64,000 nucleotides of DNA from Athripsodes cinereus (GCA_947579605.1 OX388313.1:27655214-27719213); one strand, 5' to 3'; positions 1-12,039 are shown, counted from the first letter of the stretch. Notes: generated by a model from the sequence alone, not told the origin. Numbers and translations are program-made.

Positions 1-76
1 GTTTGTATGTTTCAATAAAACTGTGAAAATCCTGAAGCAATCGAGTTATGTAATAAAAAAAACTTTGTTTTTAAAA

Positions 77-337
77 GGCCGTGGAGCACCCGGTAAAGAA
101 TTGGTCTCCCACTCTTCTCCGTAAGTTTTCGAGTGTCCTGTAAAAGGCAGATGTTCGAAAAAATTAAGACATTTTAATAACATCTTAAATTCAGCGATGA
201 GGTTTGCCACCCATCCTGAATGTCTTGATTTTATATTGGCACGGAGAGGACAGCTTGCATGTTTCTTACATGCAGCTGGTCTGCTGGCTACCCCACTTGT
301 GGGATATGCCGTGATGGTATAGTAGTAGTAGAAGTAG
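77..337 (+). repeat. R1 interspersed repeat, full-length copy
   Basis: One of the best copies of a ~260 bp repeat found at least 17 times in the window on both strands. It opens with GCCGTGGAGCACCCGG, has a middle block GCGATGAGGTTTGCCACCC, then CTACCCCACTTGTGGGATA, and ends in a short TAG-rich tail. No Pol III A/B boxes or protein frame are evident. The simple-sequence tail suggests a SINE or a LINE 3' end, but the class is not established. Confidence 0.8.
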
Positions 338-497
338 TTTTTAAAAATACATCTGAGTTTTTGTTGTAAACTCAAATACAACTTTATATACCTTTCACAG
401 TAAGCTAAAAGTTTGTGTATTGAAAAGGAAGTTCGCTGGCATATATGGGAAAACCGCGCACCTCTTGTGACTCTACCTCCAGGCTATCGAAGAATTT
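338..497 (-). mobile_element. SINE1, old decayed copy
   Basis: Reverse-strand relative of the SINE1 copies at 6589, 25094, 43815 and 59188. The 3' body (stretch like ACCTTTCACAGTAAGCT) and the tRNA-like head (CTCTACCTCCAGGCTATCG) are recognisable, but the B box is degraded and the tail is lost. It directly abuts the TAG tail of the R1 copy. Confidence 0.65.
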
Positions 498-1307
498 TGA
501 AAAAGAAGATGACATTACCTCTCTTGATGATGGATCCTTATCTATACCTTCATAGTAAGTAATATCCTCATGTCGATTATGTCAGCAGTTTAAGGTTCAA
601 TCCTAAAACCTCCCAACTAAAACACAAAGACCCGAACATCAGATTCCAGAATATTTTTTACTTAAATATAGGCAACAAACATTTGAAGGAAACATAAATC
701 AATTAAGAAGAAATCAGTGAAAAAAGGGCGAAAAAATCAATGAAACAAACCTCTAAAATTCAAAAAATTGGTAAATGTTTTTGAAAATTGTCTACCATAT
801 GAATGCCTAGAATCCTGGAGTGGAGATCATGGAAGAACAAAAGAATCCTTAGAATAGCCCAAAAGAAGGCCACCTGTTTTTTTTGACAATAAAATTATGG
901 AAAAAAGTGGCCTAGTATACTTTGAAAAAAATTCAGGGGCCTTAGTCAGCAATAGAGAAAAAAAGCTATCAGTAAGCACATATTAATGGGTCTTATTTAT
1001 TTCGTTGTAACAATTTTGAGAATATCGAAGACTGTCTTTGATATTAATAACCGGATAACATGAGACAGTCAGCTAGTGATATTTTGTATTAACTGAAAGT
1101 ATGTGATACAAAAGTTATAATTTAACCACTGGCATACCTTAATAATATATTATTCAGTATACAGTGTACATATATTATAACAGACAACGGCTGATTTATG
1201 TTGTGCCTACATTACTGCAGATAAACCTGAAATAAAAATGCCAAACTTCATAAATTGTTTTGCAACATACATTTTTAGCATATTATACATAAATAATAAG
1301 TAAAGAT
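498..1307. other. AT-rich, nothing recognised
   Basis: No gene, RNA or repeat family member that I can support. Confidence 0.5.
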
Positions 1308-1372
1308 TAGGTTTCCCACTCATTTCTGTAAGTTTTTTCAGTACCTTGTAAAAACCAGGTGTTCATAAAACC
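1308..1372 (+). repeat. R1 fragment
   Basis: 5' part only of R1 (a stretch like TTTCCCACTCATTTCTGTAA, then a CCTTGTAAAAACCAGGTGTTC variant). Diverged and truncated. Confidence 0.5.
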
Positions 1373-2045
1373 CAACGTATAAGATACGACCATTGAATAT
1401 TTTCAAAACGTAACTCAACCAAAAATATCATCTTCAAATTTATTCTAAAGAAAGTTTATTTCTATCACCTTAAGAGAGAAATGTAGTTTTTAAGAAAAAT
1501 TTCGTATGCCTCTTGGTAACTTAATTGGACAAAGCACATCTGGCGTTGAATATGGGTTACAAGCTTAACTCCCGACCAGGGCACTACCAAATAAGGTGAT
1601 GTTGTCTTTTCTAAGCCTTATGTGAAAGTTCATCTATTTAATTTACATTAAGGTGTAAAACATTTCAGCAAATGATCAGAATCGTTATTTTTTATATTCA
1701 TTTACCCATTTCTAAGAGCTTTCGTTTGTAACTTCAAAGCTTATATTTCGAGAAAATAGATTGTAAACTTCTATCACGCAATATAATATAATAGCCGTTC
1801 ACGAAATCTGGTAAACTCTCATTCTCTTTATACCAGATTTTATCCTCGCATAAAGCAATTTATTTATTCGTTAAAAGCACTATTAATGAAACATAAAAAT
1901 CTTTTTCTAAATCTGTGAGGTGGTGATTTCTTATACTTAAAAAATATTTGTATTTATGTGACGTAGATCAAAAAGAAAAACTGAAAAATAAGTAAATGGA
2001 AAAGAGAAAAATCTGGGGTCACCTAACCTAATTGAAAGAATAACT
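1373..2045. other. AT-rich, nothing recognised
   Basis: No supported feature. AGCCGTTCACG near 1793 also occurs near 10208, but is too short to call. Confidence 0.4.
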
Positions 2046-2049
2046 AGCG

Positions 2050-2275
2050 GGTTTCAGTTTGTTCTTGTTGTTCTTCCGTCCGCAGGGGTTCCGTAGGCCC
2101 GGGCGTCCCTCTTTCACAATACACTGTTCCTATGACAACGATATCAGAGCGCAAGGAATGTCGTGGGAAGAGGTGACGCAATTGGCACAGAGACGCTCTG
2201 AATGGAGGAGGCTGGTTTCTGCCCTGTGCTCCCGAGAGGAGCGTTGAGGGCGATGATGATGATGATGATTCAGTA
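2050..2275 (+). pseudogene. LINE-E reverse-transcriptase C-terminal end with (GAT)n tail
   Basis: The + frame ends in GMSWEEVTQLAQRRSEWRRL..ALCSREER and a stop, then a GATGAT microsatellite. This tryptophan/arginine-rich end (W..V..LA..R..WR.LV..LC) is how many insect non-LTR retrotransposon polyproteins terminate. Only about 60 codons remain, so it is a strongly 5'-truncated insertion. Related, more decayed copies lie at 33640 and, in reverse, 56838. No ATG of its own is expected. Confidence 0.7.
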
Positions 2276-2640
2276 GAACGTGTTGATAGGTGTTCTGAAT
2301 CTCGATGGACTAAAAAAGATCTTCAATAGCGATCCAATATAGATATAAGAAATGCAAGGGGATTAAAGGCGAATATAAGATAAACAGCAGAACTTAAATT
2401 ATAGCAAAATACTCAACACAAAAAGTTACAAAATAATCAAAGAATCATAGAAGGAAAGACCTAATACCTCCAAAGAGTAATAAGGAAACAAATTGGTGAG
2501 AGTAATAATCAATGTAATGACATATTTTCAATAAGTATTAAGGTATTATAATATAAAGAAAACAGAATGTGATGGGGTTTCTTGCAGGATGTGTCCAATG
2601 TGTGCGACTCAGGCACCCAACAAACTATAAATCACACTTA

Positions 2641-2862
2641 CTGCAGGGTTACTCTTGACAAAACTAAACACGATCTTAATCTAGTCTTGATCTTGATCAT
2701 ACGACGCACGAAAGGACTATGGTATAAAACACCGCGCTACCGCTAACGCGCGATCGGTTTGTGTGTATTTTTGGCCAATAGTCACTTCGAGCGTCGTATG
2801 ATCAAGATCAAGACTAGGTTAAGATCGTATTTAGATCGTGTCAAGAGTAACCCTGCTGTAGT
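2641..2862. repeat. Fold-back element, ~67 bp arms
   Basis: Left arm (2641-2707, from CTGCAGGGTTACTCTTGACA) and right arm (2791-2862, to GTCAAGAGTAACCCTGCTG) are imperfect inverted repeats around an ~83 bp spacer. It looks like a small non-autonomous inverted-repeat element. No second copy seen. Confidence 0.65.
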
Positions 2863-3823
2863 ACTTCGTGTCCAGTTTCACTCAAGATATGCGATTTTAA
2901 CACTTTACTCGTTACTGGAAGTTGGTCACATAGGTACTGAAAAAAAAATGTATACAAATCCGATACCAGCGAATGAATTCACCAAACTGTCCGACGGACA
3001 CGAGTAACCAAAACCAAAATAAAACACAAAAAAATGCTGAGGGTCTATTGTAAAATGTACAGAAATTCATTATGCTAACAATCATACTTAATGTATAGAA
3101 ACGAATCAATTTATTTGATAGAGATTTGCCTAAGATTTATAAAAAGTGATAAACAAACTAAATTCAGTAAAACCTTGGACTATCTCATCACTGATAATAA
3201 ATTTTAGAAGATTTAATTTGACTATGAAAGATGCCAATAAGATTTCTGTACAGAACAGACCTAAAACCGACAAAGTTTTGAGATAAAAGTTTAAATATTC
3301 AACGGATTAACATAATAAGTTTAAGGCGAGAAATAATATCTTTATCAAAAATATCAACTTTAGATATTGATAAATATATCAAAGTGTCAATTCATTTTAA
3401 GCTTTCTTTAGGATTATGAAAACTTATGAAAAGATTAACGTCATACTTTTATAATGAAAATGAAAAAAAAAACGACGTCTCTACCAATCTTCGTCACCAG
3501 ACTAAAGACAACTAATTCCTCTTTAAGAAAAATATTCTAGCATTAAATACCTTACCTTAAACATCTTTTCTTCCACTAAAAACTTCACGATATCCTTAAT
3601 AACCCTAATTCTCTTTACTATAAACACATACAGAGGTTGTGATGTACTATTTTGTATATGGACCGTTTTCTTGCAGATTTATATATTAATTCTTTAGAAT
3701 TCATATTACCGCTGAATACAATCCTATTCCCTGCATGCATTAGTATTTTAGATAAAAATTACTTTTCTACTTTCGAAGAGGAAACACTATGAAAGTTAAT
3801 TTAATTTAGATTTAGTTAGAAAA
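2863..3823. other. AT-rich, nothing recognised
   Basis: No supported feature. Confidence 0.5.
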
Positions 3824-3916
3824 TAAAAATATATTAAATAGAAATAAAAACACTGTTAACTCTCACTTTTTCAAGTGAAACTTAATAGTGTTTTTATTTC
3901 TATTTTATATATTTTT
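3824..3916. repeat. Hairpin with ~34 bp arms
   Basis: ATTAAATAGAAATAAAAACAC and its reverse complement flank a ~21 nt loop. Nearly perfect, AT-rich. Could be a tiny MITE. Confidence 0.6.
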
Positions 3917-4204
3917 ATTATAGAAAAATCGTTTATATACCCTCTACAGCCACTTCTATCAGCAAGAATTTATCAATAGGTGCTTTCATAGCTGTAAGAT
4001 GTGGCATTTTTTTTTAAATATTAAGTTTTTTGATGTGTTATGTATTTTTAGTTGATTTGTGATCTTAATTCTTGTCTTTTGTGATGTAGAAATTATTTGA
4101 TTATTTATTTGAAGAGTATTTTTATGTATAATCCTCAAAGTTTTGTGTTAAGGATTGTGATAATAATATTTTTTTATATCAAGATCAAAGATCAATTATG
4201 TCAA
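3917..4204. other. AT-rich, nothing recognised
   Basis: No supported feature. Confidence 0.4.
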
Positions 4205-4300
4205 TACACATTTTAGCGTTATAAAGTCGTTCAAATATAGACGACTTTGCGAGAAAATATCATTTTTCGTAACTACGAAATTGATGCTTCATGTTTTCAC
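4205..4300 (+). repeat. P1 fold-back, truncated copy
   Basis: Shares CACATTTTAGCGTTA and the central TTTTCGTAACTACG...ATTGA block with the P1 elements at 12.6 and 32.6 kb, but lacks the second arm. Confidence 0.5.
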
Positions 4301-4784
4301 AGGAATTTTCAAAGAAATTTTATTGTAAAAGAGGACCATTCAGACCGTCTAAAAAAACCTTGTAGAAAAAAATAACACTGCTCTCAGTAACTATAATGTT
4401 AAGTAAATATTAAATTTTATCAATTAAATAAAAAAAGTTTCCTAACCAAAGTCGTAAAATAAAATAAATTTAATCTGAAAACCCATCTAATGTATTTATT
4501 ATCTAAATCTAATTATTGGTTGACCACCAGACTTATATATTTTCTTCAATGCCTTATACTAAAATAATTCACAAATTGGTTGTAATTATTCATCCAAAAC
4601 TAAGTGTATCTCTTTGAGGTTTTCGGCTTATGGGGACTTGTATAAATGTGTATTTTACCTCAAAGGAATAATATTTTTCAGATATATTATTTTCTTGCAC
4701 AGCGGAGGATGTATAGACTGATACGTTATTAGTTTTAAAGTATTGTGCACTGTTTCAAGTTACTTTTTCCCCTTCAGTCAAAGT

Positions 4785-4823
4785 CTCATCCATCTCAGCC
4801 ATCTCTAGATGGATGAGACTTGA
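4785..4823. repeat. Perfect 15 bp hairpin
   Basis: AAGTCTCATCCATCT and AGATGGATGAGACTT flank a 9 nt loop. Flanking sequence from 4301 is otherwise featureless. Confidence 0.5.
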
Positions 4824-4929
4824 GAGTATACTAATAGCTCCATTCCTCCTCTATCTGTTTCCATGTAGTTTGATCCTAAGCTGTCTGCATCCAATTAAAC
4901 TTGGGTTTTCAAATAATGAAATGTATTTA

Positions 4930-5062
4930 AAAATAATAATAATAATAATATGGAATTGCACAATACATATTTACAAAGTTATAAAATAATGTGATATAAA
5001 TAAATTATTTTGTTCAATGGGCGAGTTTATCGCACAAGCGATATCTTCCAACTAACCCATTT
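4930..5062 (-). mobile_element. LINE-H 3' end
   Basis: On the minus strand: GTTGGAAGATATCGC, then AAACTCGCCCATTG, ending in an (ATT)n tail. The same ~130 bp end recurs at 22425, 34365 and 41805. The conserved hairpin (ATCGC..GCGAT) and simple-repeat tail are typical of non-LTR 3' ends. Confidence 0.65.
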
Positions 5063-5804
5063 CTATCATTATTTCCGATTTCTATCATTTTGTAGATAAA
5101 TTACAGGATAAATGAAAGAATTGGTCATTTAAAAGATTTTATTATTTCAAAAAATAGTCACAAACTTATATTTTTAATTATTTATATATTTAATTTAGTA
5201 TAGACACTTATTTTATTCAATTAAATATCGCAAATGAATTCACGCTACGTGATAGCTCTCTGGCTTATATTCAGACAGTGGAAGAACTCTAGGTACTTTA
5301 TCATTTTCACGTATTTTTTCTCCTAGTAGTACCAATTCATCTTTTTAATTATCTGTAATGGACTAGTCGGTAACCCTTTTACTAGTACATATTTAATAAG
5401 TATAGTTTCTACTTTACAAAAAGCCAATATATAGCTTTCTTTTATGAAGAATACACGACAAGAAAAATATACCAATAACTGGAAAATAAAATCTCAATTT
5501 AAATATTTAAAATATCAAAGTTCAAAATATTATCACTCGCCCTCTCACTACAGACATAAACCTTTGTCTTAGATATTCACAGCTTTTTGGCAAATCTCAG
5601 TTACCTACCTATTTACTTCTTACAACTAATTTGTCAGGACTCTGCCAGCAAACCAGATTAAGAGCTTTCGAACTCATCAGCTCTGAAATAAAATTCTATG
5701 GAAGTTCTTAAATGTTAATGTGTTTATTAAATAAGAATTTAATAAATATATTAATATTTCAGAAGCTAAGAAACTAAGAAAAAAATCATTATCATAGCAG
5801 AATC
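5063..5804. other. AT-rich, nothing recognised
   Basis: No supported feature. Confidence 0.5.
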
Positions 5805-5875
5805 CACCAGGAATTTAACCGTGGATACTGAAATATCAAACTCAATCCATTGAGCCACTTTGCTATAGTGTTCCT
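5805..5875 (-). mobile_element. tRNA-like SINE head or tRNA pseudogene
   Basis: On the minus strand TGGCTCAATGG matches the Pol III A box and GGTTAAATTCC a slightly damaged B box, spaced as in a tRNA. The B-box C to A change and the absence of a tRNA-length closed cloverleaf argue for a SINE head or relic. Distinct from SINE1 and SINE2. Confidence 0.5.
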
Positions 5876-6588
5876 GATACTAAATCAATAACGTTTGCTA
5901 AAATTATTAAAAACAAACAAGATAAAACAAAGTTATAATATTAAATATCAGTTTTTATATTTTATAAATCCTTTTGTATTATGGCGAAATTCAAAAAGTA
6001 AAAACTGCAAAAAGTCACAAAACCAACCCTCAATTCTATAACTTACAACTTTCACTTAGGAATTGTTGCAGAAATACATAAGTTCTGATGAAGATTGGTA
6101 TCGGTGTGACCCACACTGTCCCGCACCATTTGCCCCTGGCTATGTCCTCAGTATTTAGGTACTGAACCTTTTTTCCAACAAAACCTTTTTGTTGCGACCT
6201 TTTTTAATAGAAGGAACCAGGGGAATAATACATAGTAACAACGACTTGACCGAAAAAATGATCCTTGAAATTTCCCCAATGTTGACTGAAATAAAACTTT
6301 TGTATCGAAAATGAATCCGATTTTTCTTTCATATTTCAGGAACAAAAAGTACAGTCATACCCATTAATCTCCAGTATTTACATATCAAATAATATTCATG
6401 TTTATTTTTGGTGGATCCATATTATAATACAAGTTGTTTTCTCTGTAAATATATCTATCTCACTATTTATTATTTAAACAGGTACTGAAGTCTTCCTCCA
6501 ATAACTGGATAGCTTCAGAATTTGAAGATTATCACGGGCGGACCCCTCTGGGCAGCCAGTTAAAATTAATGGTTCAAAATGGCAATAA
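5876..6588. other. AT-rich, nothing recognised
   Basis: No supported feature. Confidence 0.5.
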
Positions 6589-6779
6589 GAGTTCGTCGGT
6601 AGTCTGGGGGTAGAGTCGCGGCCTTGTGATCAAGGGGTCCGGGGTTCGATCCCAGGTGCCGGCAAACTCCCCTTTCACGACACAAGCTTTTAGCTTACTG
6701 TGAAAGGTGTATAAGGTTGTATTTGGGTTTATAACAAAACCCAGATATATCTTTTTTAAAAAAAAAAAAAAAAAAAAAA
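6589..6779 (+). mobile_element. SINE1, full-length tRNA-derived SINE
   Basis: Head carries an A-box-like GTAGTCTGGGGGTAG and a perfect B box GGTTCGATCCC, followed by a ~100 bp tRNA-unrelated body and an uninterrupted A-tail. Pol III transcription and LINE-driven retroposition are inferred from this architecture. Other copies lie at 25094 (+), 43815 (-) and 59188 (+), and an old one at 338 (-). Confidence 0.85.
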
Positions 6780-7220
6780 GTTTTCAAGAATAAAAATATT
6801 CAGCTTTGAACACTCACAAAATAAAACGTATTTTTCTCTCTCTTCGTTCTTTTACACTCAATAGTTGATAAAGTATCTTCCACTCAGAGCGACCCTGCGT
6901 TAATTCAGTCGTCTGATATGCCAACCCGATCATAAAAACTTTAAGCATTTCTGAAGATAAAGAATTCCAATCTATTCAATATATCTGTTATATATTTTTA
7001 TTTGTTCTTTTGTATTTGTCTCATGCTTGGGATTTTAAATTTACATGTATGGCGAAGTTGTTGCATTCATTGTTTGTTATTACATATTGGTAATGATAGG
7101 GGACTTTACTGGTCCATTTATGGCTTTATATGATTCTGTTTATTGTTACCTGTTTATGACTGTCTGTATCCCTGTAAAATGTATTAAATAAATAAAATAA
7201 AATATCAGTGTGAAGGTAAT
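6780..7220. other. AT-rich; possible LINE 3' UTR near its end
   Basis: The stretch ~7000-7205 ends in AAATAAATAAAATAAAATA, like a retroelement A-rich tail, but no coding remnant supports a family. Confidence 0.3.
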
Positions 7221-7402
7221 AGAATTCCATAGCGAAATAAATAAAACAAATGTTTTATTCTACTATTAAATTTATTTACGAGAGAGACGTCTTTCGTCTT
7301 GTTAGGACATTTTCAATCATTAATTGATTGTCCTAAAAAGGCGAAAGACGTCTCTCTCGTAAATGAATCCAATAGTAGAATAAAACATTTGTTTTAGAAT
7401 CC
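7221..7402. repeat. P2 fold-back element, copy a
   Basis: Long arms with GAGAGACGTCTTTCG (left) and GGCGAAAGACGTCTCTC (right), continuing outward through AATAGTAGAATAAAACA. About 68 bp arms around a short centre. Same family at 10955, 18965 and 48775. Confidence 0.75.
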
Positions 7403-8126
7403 AATCTAGATAGAACGTGCGTAGTTTTTGATACATTATTTTTATTATAAACCATAGTTCTAAAATTTTGATATGTCATCCGGTAGTTCATTTATTTAAA
7501 AAAACACCTCTAGAAACGAATGGCTTGTGAGTTAAGTCCTATTTGGTGGAATACTAAATATTTCACGTGAACTAATTAATTTCATGAGTTAAATTTGTCG
7601 AAAATATTTATTTTGTTTTGCACTGATGGATGTTTTTATCTTTGAATAACAATGAAAGCAACTATTATAATGTAATAATATAAATTTTCCTATACTCCAC
7701 GAACTGGGAAAGTTAATGGTAAATATGTTGTACGTAGACCACGAAACAAGAATAAACGCCCAAATAATAATAATAATAATATTAACATGTACATAAATTT
7801 CATCATACACACGTTTTATGGAAAGATTGATGCTTGGCAGGTTTTAAGAAAGATGGATGGTTGTCATGTCATAAAATATAGGGCAGAGTACGAGATGAAT
7901 GGAAACTAAGATGACATTGAACTGAGGTTTGGATGAGAATTAACATAATTTCACTTAACGAAAAAATGTTATTTATTTTATTTTCCATAGATTACTTACT
8001 CATCTGATAAGGCATAGAATGGACATACTATATTTATATTTTTTTCATAACTTATTCCAAAACAATAAATACAAACAAACAAAAAGACCAACATTATGGA
8101 ATATATTACCCCACTAGATTAAGGTC
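7403..8126. other. AT-rich, nothing recognised
   Basis: No supported feature. Confidence 0.5.
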
Positions 8127-8290
8127 AGAGCCCCTAGACAAACACGCACTTGGCGATCGCCTACAAACGAATTTTCGTCAATAAATGCAACAATAACGCA
8201 TAATTATACAGTACGTGTAGGTAGATTGTCGAAAAGTTCGCCAGTAGTCGATCGTGGTCGATCGCTAAGTACGGTTTGTCTACGGGCTCT
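8127..8290. mobile_element. MITE with CCCCTAGACAA termini, copy 1
   Basis: Left end AGAGCCCCTAGACAAAC and right end GTTTGTCTACGGGCTCT are inverted repeats. The arms continue with GCGATCG...TACAAACGAATTT-type sequence. Same family as 58768-58924. Length ~160 bp, no coding capacity. Confidence 0.7.
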
Positions 8291-8374
8291 GTTCTGGGGC
8301 AATACCAAAAAAAGTACAACTTTTACATGTACACTTGAATACAATAAATCAAAACGATTTAAATAATAATACTT

Positions 8375-8525
8375 ACTTACTTTTCGGGTCCGGACTTCAG
8401 ACCTTGCCACTCCAATATGTAGCGACGTACATCGCCTTGTCATTCGCCATCATCAGGTCACTCACATTACATGCATTCCGCATCAGTGGACATTGCAATA
8501 GGTGAGAGTCACTCTGCACCAAAAT
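8375..8525 (-). pseudogene. LINE-B C-terminal end
   Basis: Minus-strand frame reads ..SHLLQCPLMRNAC..DLMMANDKA..VATYWSGKV and a stop, then an (AAGT)n tail. It matches the end of the longer fragment at 14214 (HLLNCPL..DLWRANDNA..AANYWRDRV). The upstream Cys residues of the CxC knuckle are decayed. Strongly 5'-truncated. Confidence 0.65.
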
Positions 8526-9574
8526 AATAATAAAAAAGTATGAGCGTCAAAAATCATAATTGATCATCATTATGTGCGTCAAGTCATTTAGTACATAGGT
8601 GCGAGTAGGATTAACGTAAGAGTTAGTCAGTTATTGTATTATGTTCGTCAGATCTCTCTCAGACTCCCTTCTGCCCCTCTTCATGAGCCATTTCGTCACC
8701 AATTTGATAAAGTTTCATATATCATATATTTTCATTTTCTTCTTTTTGGGGTTGGCTCTCCTAGTCCTCATCTTCCAAGTTTTCCGGTCACCTGCAACCT
8801 CCGAACTCAACTCTGCCTCCCTCAGGTCCCTGGCAATTGTGGACATCCAAGTGGTCTGCCTGGTCTTCATTTTGATTGTGTAAATTAAATCCATAATTAA
8901 TTCTATTTGAATAGAGGACTAATAAAATGGATAGATTATCGACATGTGTTCCTATATAATCGCGTCTGTGGGTGAAGCCGTGATGGACAAAAAAACTTTA
9001 CTTATATGAATTTGAAAATCACGTAGATATTAAGATAGGATTGTTTGATTTTATAGGATGGATGTGTGTATATTTATGTTGTTACTCTATAATTAACATT
9101 TATCTAATAATTCAATTGAAACATTACCATACAATCACATAAGATGTTACATATTATTTAATTTCCGTTTTCAGATTTACTATTCAAATTTGTAACACAA
9201 ACTATTCAACTTTATTACGGAAACTACATTGTTAATAGCTCGAGTTTCTTAGTCATGAAATTCTATCTATCCACATAATAACATATCCCATAATATGAAG
9301 TAAACTGAAATAATGGAATACATAATGAAGATATTCATCTCTTCATACTATTCGTCATGGAAAATTTTAAATTTATCGTACTACATTGTTCCGACGACAT
9401 AGTAATATGTTCTAATGGTCAAAGCTTATATAATTAAAATATTTCTCTGCATATATGACTTGTAATCGAAAACACGTAGGGTGAACTAAAGTCATAATTA
9501 CGAATGTTTGGAGTCAAAAAACTAATCGCTAAAGTCGACTAGTTTGTGAGAAAACTAATCAGACATCTCTATTA
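8526..9574. other. AT-rich, nothing recognised
   Basis: The overlapping frames at 8634-8888 have no recognisable protein and I do not call them genes. Confidence 0.5.
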
Positions 9575-9970
9575 GAGAACCATGTTTATTAATGTAATAT
9601 TGTGCCAAATATAATTGGAAGAAGTGCGAAAGGCATGCCAACCAAGGGCGGATCCAGCTTTGGCGCCAGAAGGGGGTCACTTAGAGGCCAGGGGGGGGGG
9701 TCGTGGTCAAGTCAAGGACTTATAATTTAATTTTGATAACAATAGATAAAAGTAAAAAGTAGGTAGGTATTTTATTAATGTTGAAGGTATGTAGTTACAT
9801 AAAATCTGTATGGTGACAAAATATATAAATAAAATCATTATGTTCAATTAGTAATCCACCTAAGCCCTGGAACCAGCTTAGGGGGGGTCATGACCCCCAT
9901 GACCCCCCCCCTGGATCCGCCACTTATGCCAAAGCTTACGAATTGGCTCTAGGATGGCTCAAGTGAACAT
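9575..9970 (+). repeat. Family X repeat, interrupted by a hAT-type MITE
   Basis: AGAGAACCATGTTTA..ATATTGTGC and, after the insertion, GCTTACGAATTGGCTCTAGG match the uninterrupted copy at 26395-26535 and part of the large palindrome at 25719. The class of X is unknown. Confidence 0.65.
9643..9925. mobile_element. Non-autonomous hAT-type element
   Basis: 283 bp with termini CAAGGGCGGATCCAG and, at the other end, the reverse complement of AAGTGGCGGATCCAG. The typical hAT end is CAGTGGCGGATCCAG. It is flanked by 8 bp ATGCCAAC / ATGCCAAA, a 7 of 8 match expected of a hAT target duplication. The copy of X at 26395 lacks it, giving the empty site. G-rich and C-rich subterminal tracts, no ORF. Confidence 0.8.
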
Positions 9971-10954
9971 TTTAGTAAAAAAAAAAAGTTAAAATTCTAG
10001 TTTGTTTGTATTCAATTTCGTTTCTTTAGTCTATAATTCCAATCAATCTTGTCTGCTCATGTTGTCAGATAAAATCACTTTGTGATGGTTATGAAGCCAC
10101 TCAACAGCTGATCTGCTAGCTACCTCATTTGTGGGCTTTACTTCATTGTATGGTATTATGGTATAATATAGCAAAAAAAACAAATTTCATTTCCAAATTA
10201 TTAATATAGCCGTTCACCTTTAACTTCATATGGTGGATTAATTTTCTATTTCCCCATCAAATTAACTGAGTGAACGGTTTCCAATTACTCAAGCAAATAT
10301 TTTAGTATTAAAATACTTGCTTAATAGGTAATACTTATGTAAAATGTTGTATGGTGATAAGTAAAAAATTCTTAAAAAAAAATATTTGAAATAAGATTAT
10401 TGTTTACAGTTACCTTATTTTTACATTCCAATAAAATCAATGAATCAATTTTTCTAATATAATATATTTTTTATATAACTGTGTTCTGTCTTCAATTCTT
10501 CAATAATATTCTGTCTTCGAAGCGCGAACTTTATTTTCTTAACTTATTTTCACTGAATATTTGAGACCATCTTGCTAAATGAGTTTTTCATTTTAATAAC
10601 TCTCTTAAATTAAGTAAGTACATGAGATACTTTACTTAATTTATTATTACTCAGCAAATTGCTTCAAACTTTAATCCATTGAAGAAATTAAAAGCTTATA
10701 CGAATAAAAAGCACCAATCCATGTTGACATTGAATGCCATCACGGTTGGGTAAATCACTAAAGCTCTCACATAGCACATATTATGTACTCGTATATCCAA
10801 TGAGCATTCTTTTCTAGGAATGGACCATCGCTAATAAGAAAACTGATCAACGACGATAACATAAAGTAGTTTTTTTTTTTTTAAAATACAAAATATGACT
10901 TTTCTCGTTTTCTCGTACGCAAATAGTATAATTCTATAATTCGATAAGCATTAC
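9971..10954. other. AT-rich; an R1 fragment inside
   Basis: Apart from the R1 piece at 10091-10171 and a weak ~75 bp inverted-repeat unit (AGCCGTTCAC at 10207, GTGAACGGTT at 10272) nothing is recognisable. Confidence 0.4.
10091..10171 (+). repeat. R1 fragment, 3' part
   Basis: CAGCTGATCTGCTAGCTACC followed by a diverged GTGGGCTTTAC..GGTATAATATAG tail. Confidence 0.55.
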
Positions 10955-11090
10955 AAACGTTTTGTTCTACTATAGATTAAATAACGCGAGAGAGATGTCT
11001 TTCGACTTCTTAAATCTTTTGATTGATAATGACCTAAAAAGTCGAAAGATATATTTCTCGCGATGTTTAACCTTTAGCAGAACGAATAGC
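10955..11090. repeat. P2 fold-back element, copy b
   Basis: Arms GCGAGAGAGATGTCTTTCGAC and GTCGAAAGATATATTTCTCGC with an ~18 nt centre. Outer parts TTTTGTTCTACTAT / AGCAGAACGAA also pair weakly. More diverged than copy a. Confidence 0.7.
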
Positions 11091-12030
11091 TTGTTCAATT
11101 TACTCACTTTGGTAGAAGATATTTTAAAAAAGCTGCATACTATGTATTATACTCGTACAAAATGGAGTAACCTTTCCAAGTTGTCATTTAGTTGGTTCAT
11201 ATTTCAAATTTAATACACTGATGGTACCTATATGTTTCACAAATTAGGCTTTAGAATCCAGTGAAATACGAAAAACGGTTAGTAAATTATTTCTTTGTAT
11301 GTTTTTTATCCACCGTACTGTCCATATAAGTCCTATCTATCACAAGTCTCTCATTCGCTTCATATCTTCCATCATTAGATTTCACTATTGTGTTGATAAT
11401 TTTCAATAAAAACTCCATATGGATCAAGGTGGGATTTTATATGCTCTTTCCAGATTACCGCAAAATCGAAACCTGAATCTAGACAAATACTGCCTGAGTG
11501 CATCATATCCACTCAATTTCTATACTAGACTGATTAAAATTAAGAAAAATAATAAGACATTTCTGTCGACATTAACATCACTATTCAATATTGTGCTCTC
11601 CAAGTATTTGCCTTGTTCTCACAAGTTTACGCGTTATTTGACGTGAATGTATTTAACGTACAACCTTCTTCTACCATCTACCATTTGTGGCGTGTCTCTA
11701 AGTGTGATTCGCAGATTCCTCACATTACATACACAAGGAGTATTAAGGCACTCTGGTATTAAATATTACAGCTGAGATTACATACTCACAATATAACAGC
11801 TATATACATGTACATACATTTCTTATAAAACCAACTGATGAAGATTCATAGACTTATTAACAAAACTAGAAAAATAACCGAAAAATTGCTTTTGGGTCCA
11901 ATCAGATACAAAATGTTTTCATATCAATCTTAAAACGAAAACATTGGTAAAAGGTTGTAGAACTGTGTATTGTTGTGATGTATAATGCTTGCGATAAGTG
12001 AGAGTGAAACAGTAATAAGATCCTGGTGTA
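11091..12030. other. AT-rich, nothing recognised
   Basis: Open frames here (for example 11419-11646) lack recognisable domains. Confidence 0.45.
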
Positions 12031-12039
12031 GGAAACTGC

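Noticed and set aside
46..381. 111-codon minus-strand frame as a gene
   Set aside because: It spans an R1 repeat and a SINE1 remnant; other R1 copies have stops in this frame.
6589..6665. Genuine tRNA gene
   Set aside because: The A/B boxes belong to SINE1: no closed cloverleaf, and the same body plus A-tail recurs at other loci.
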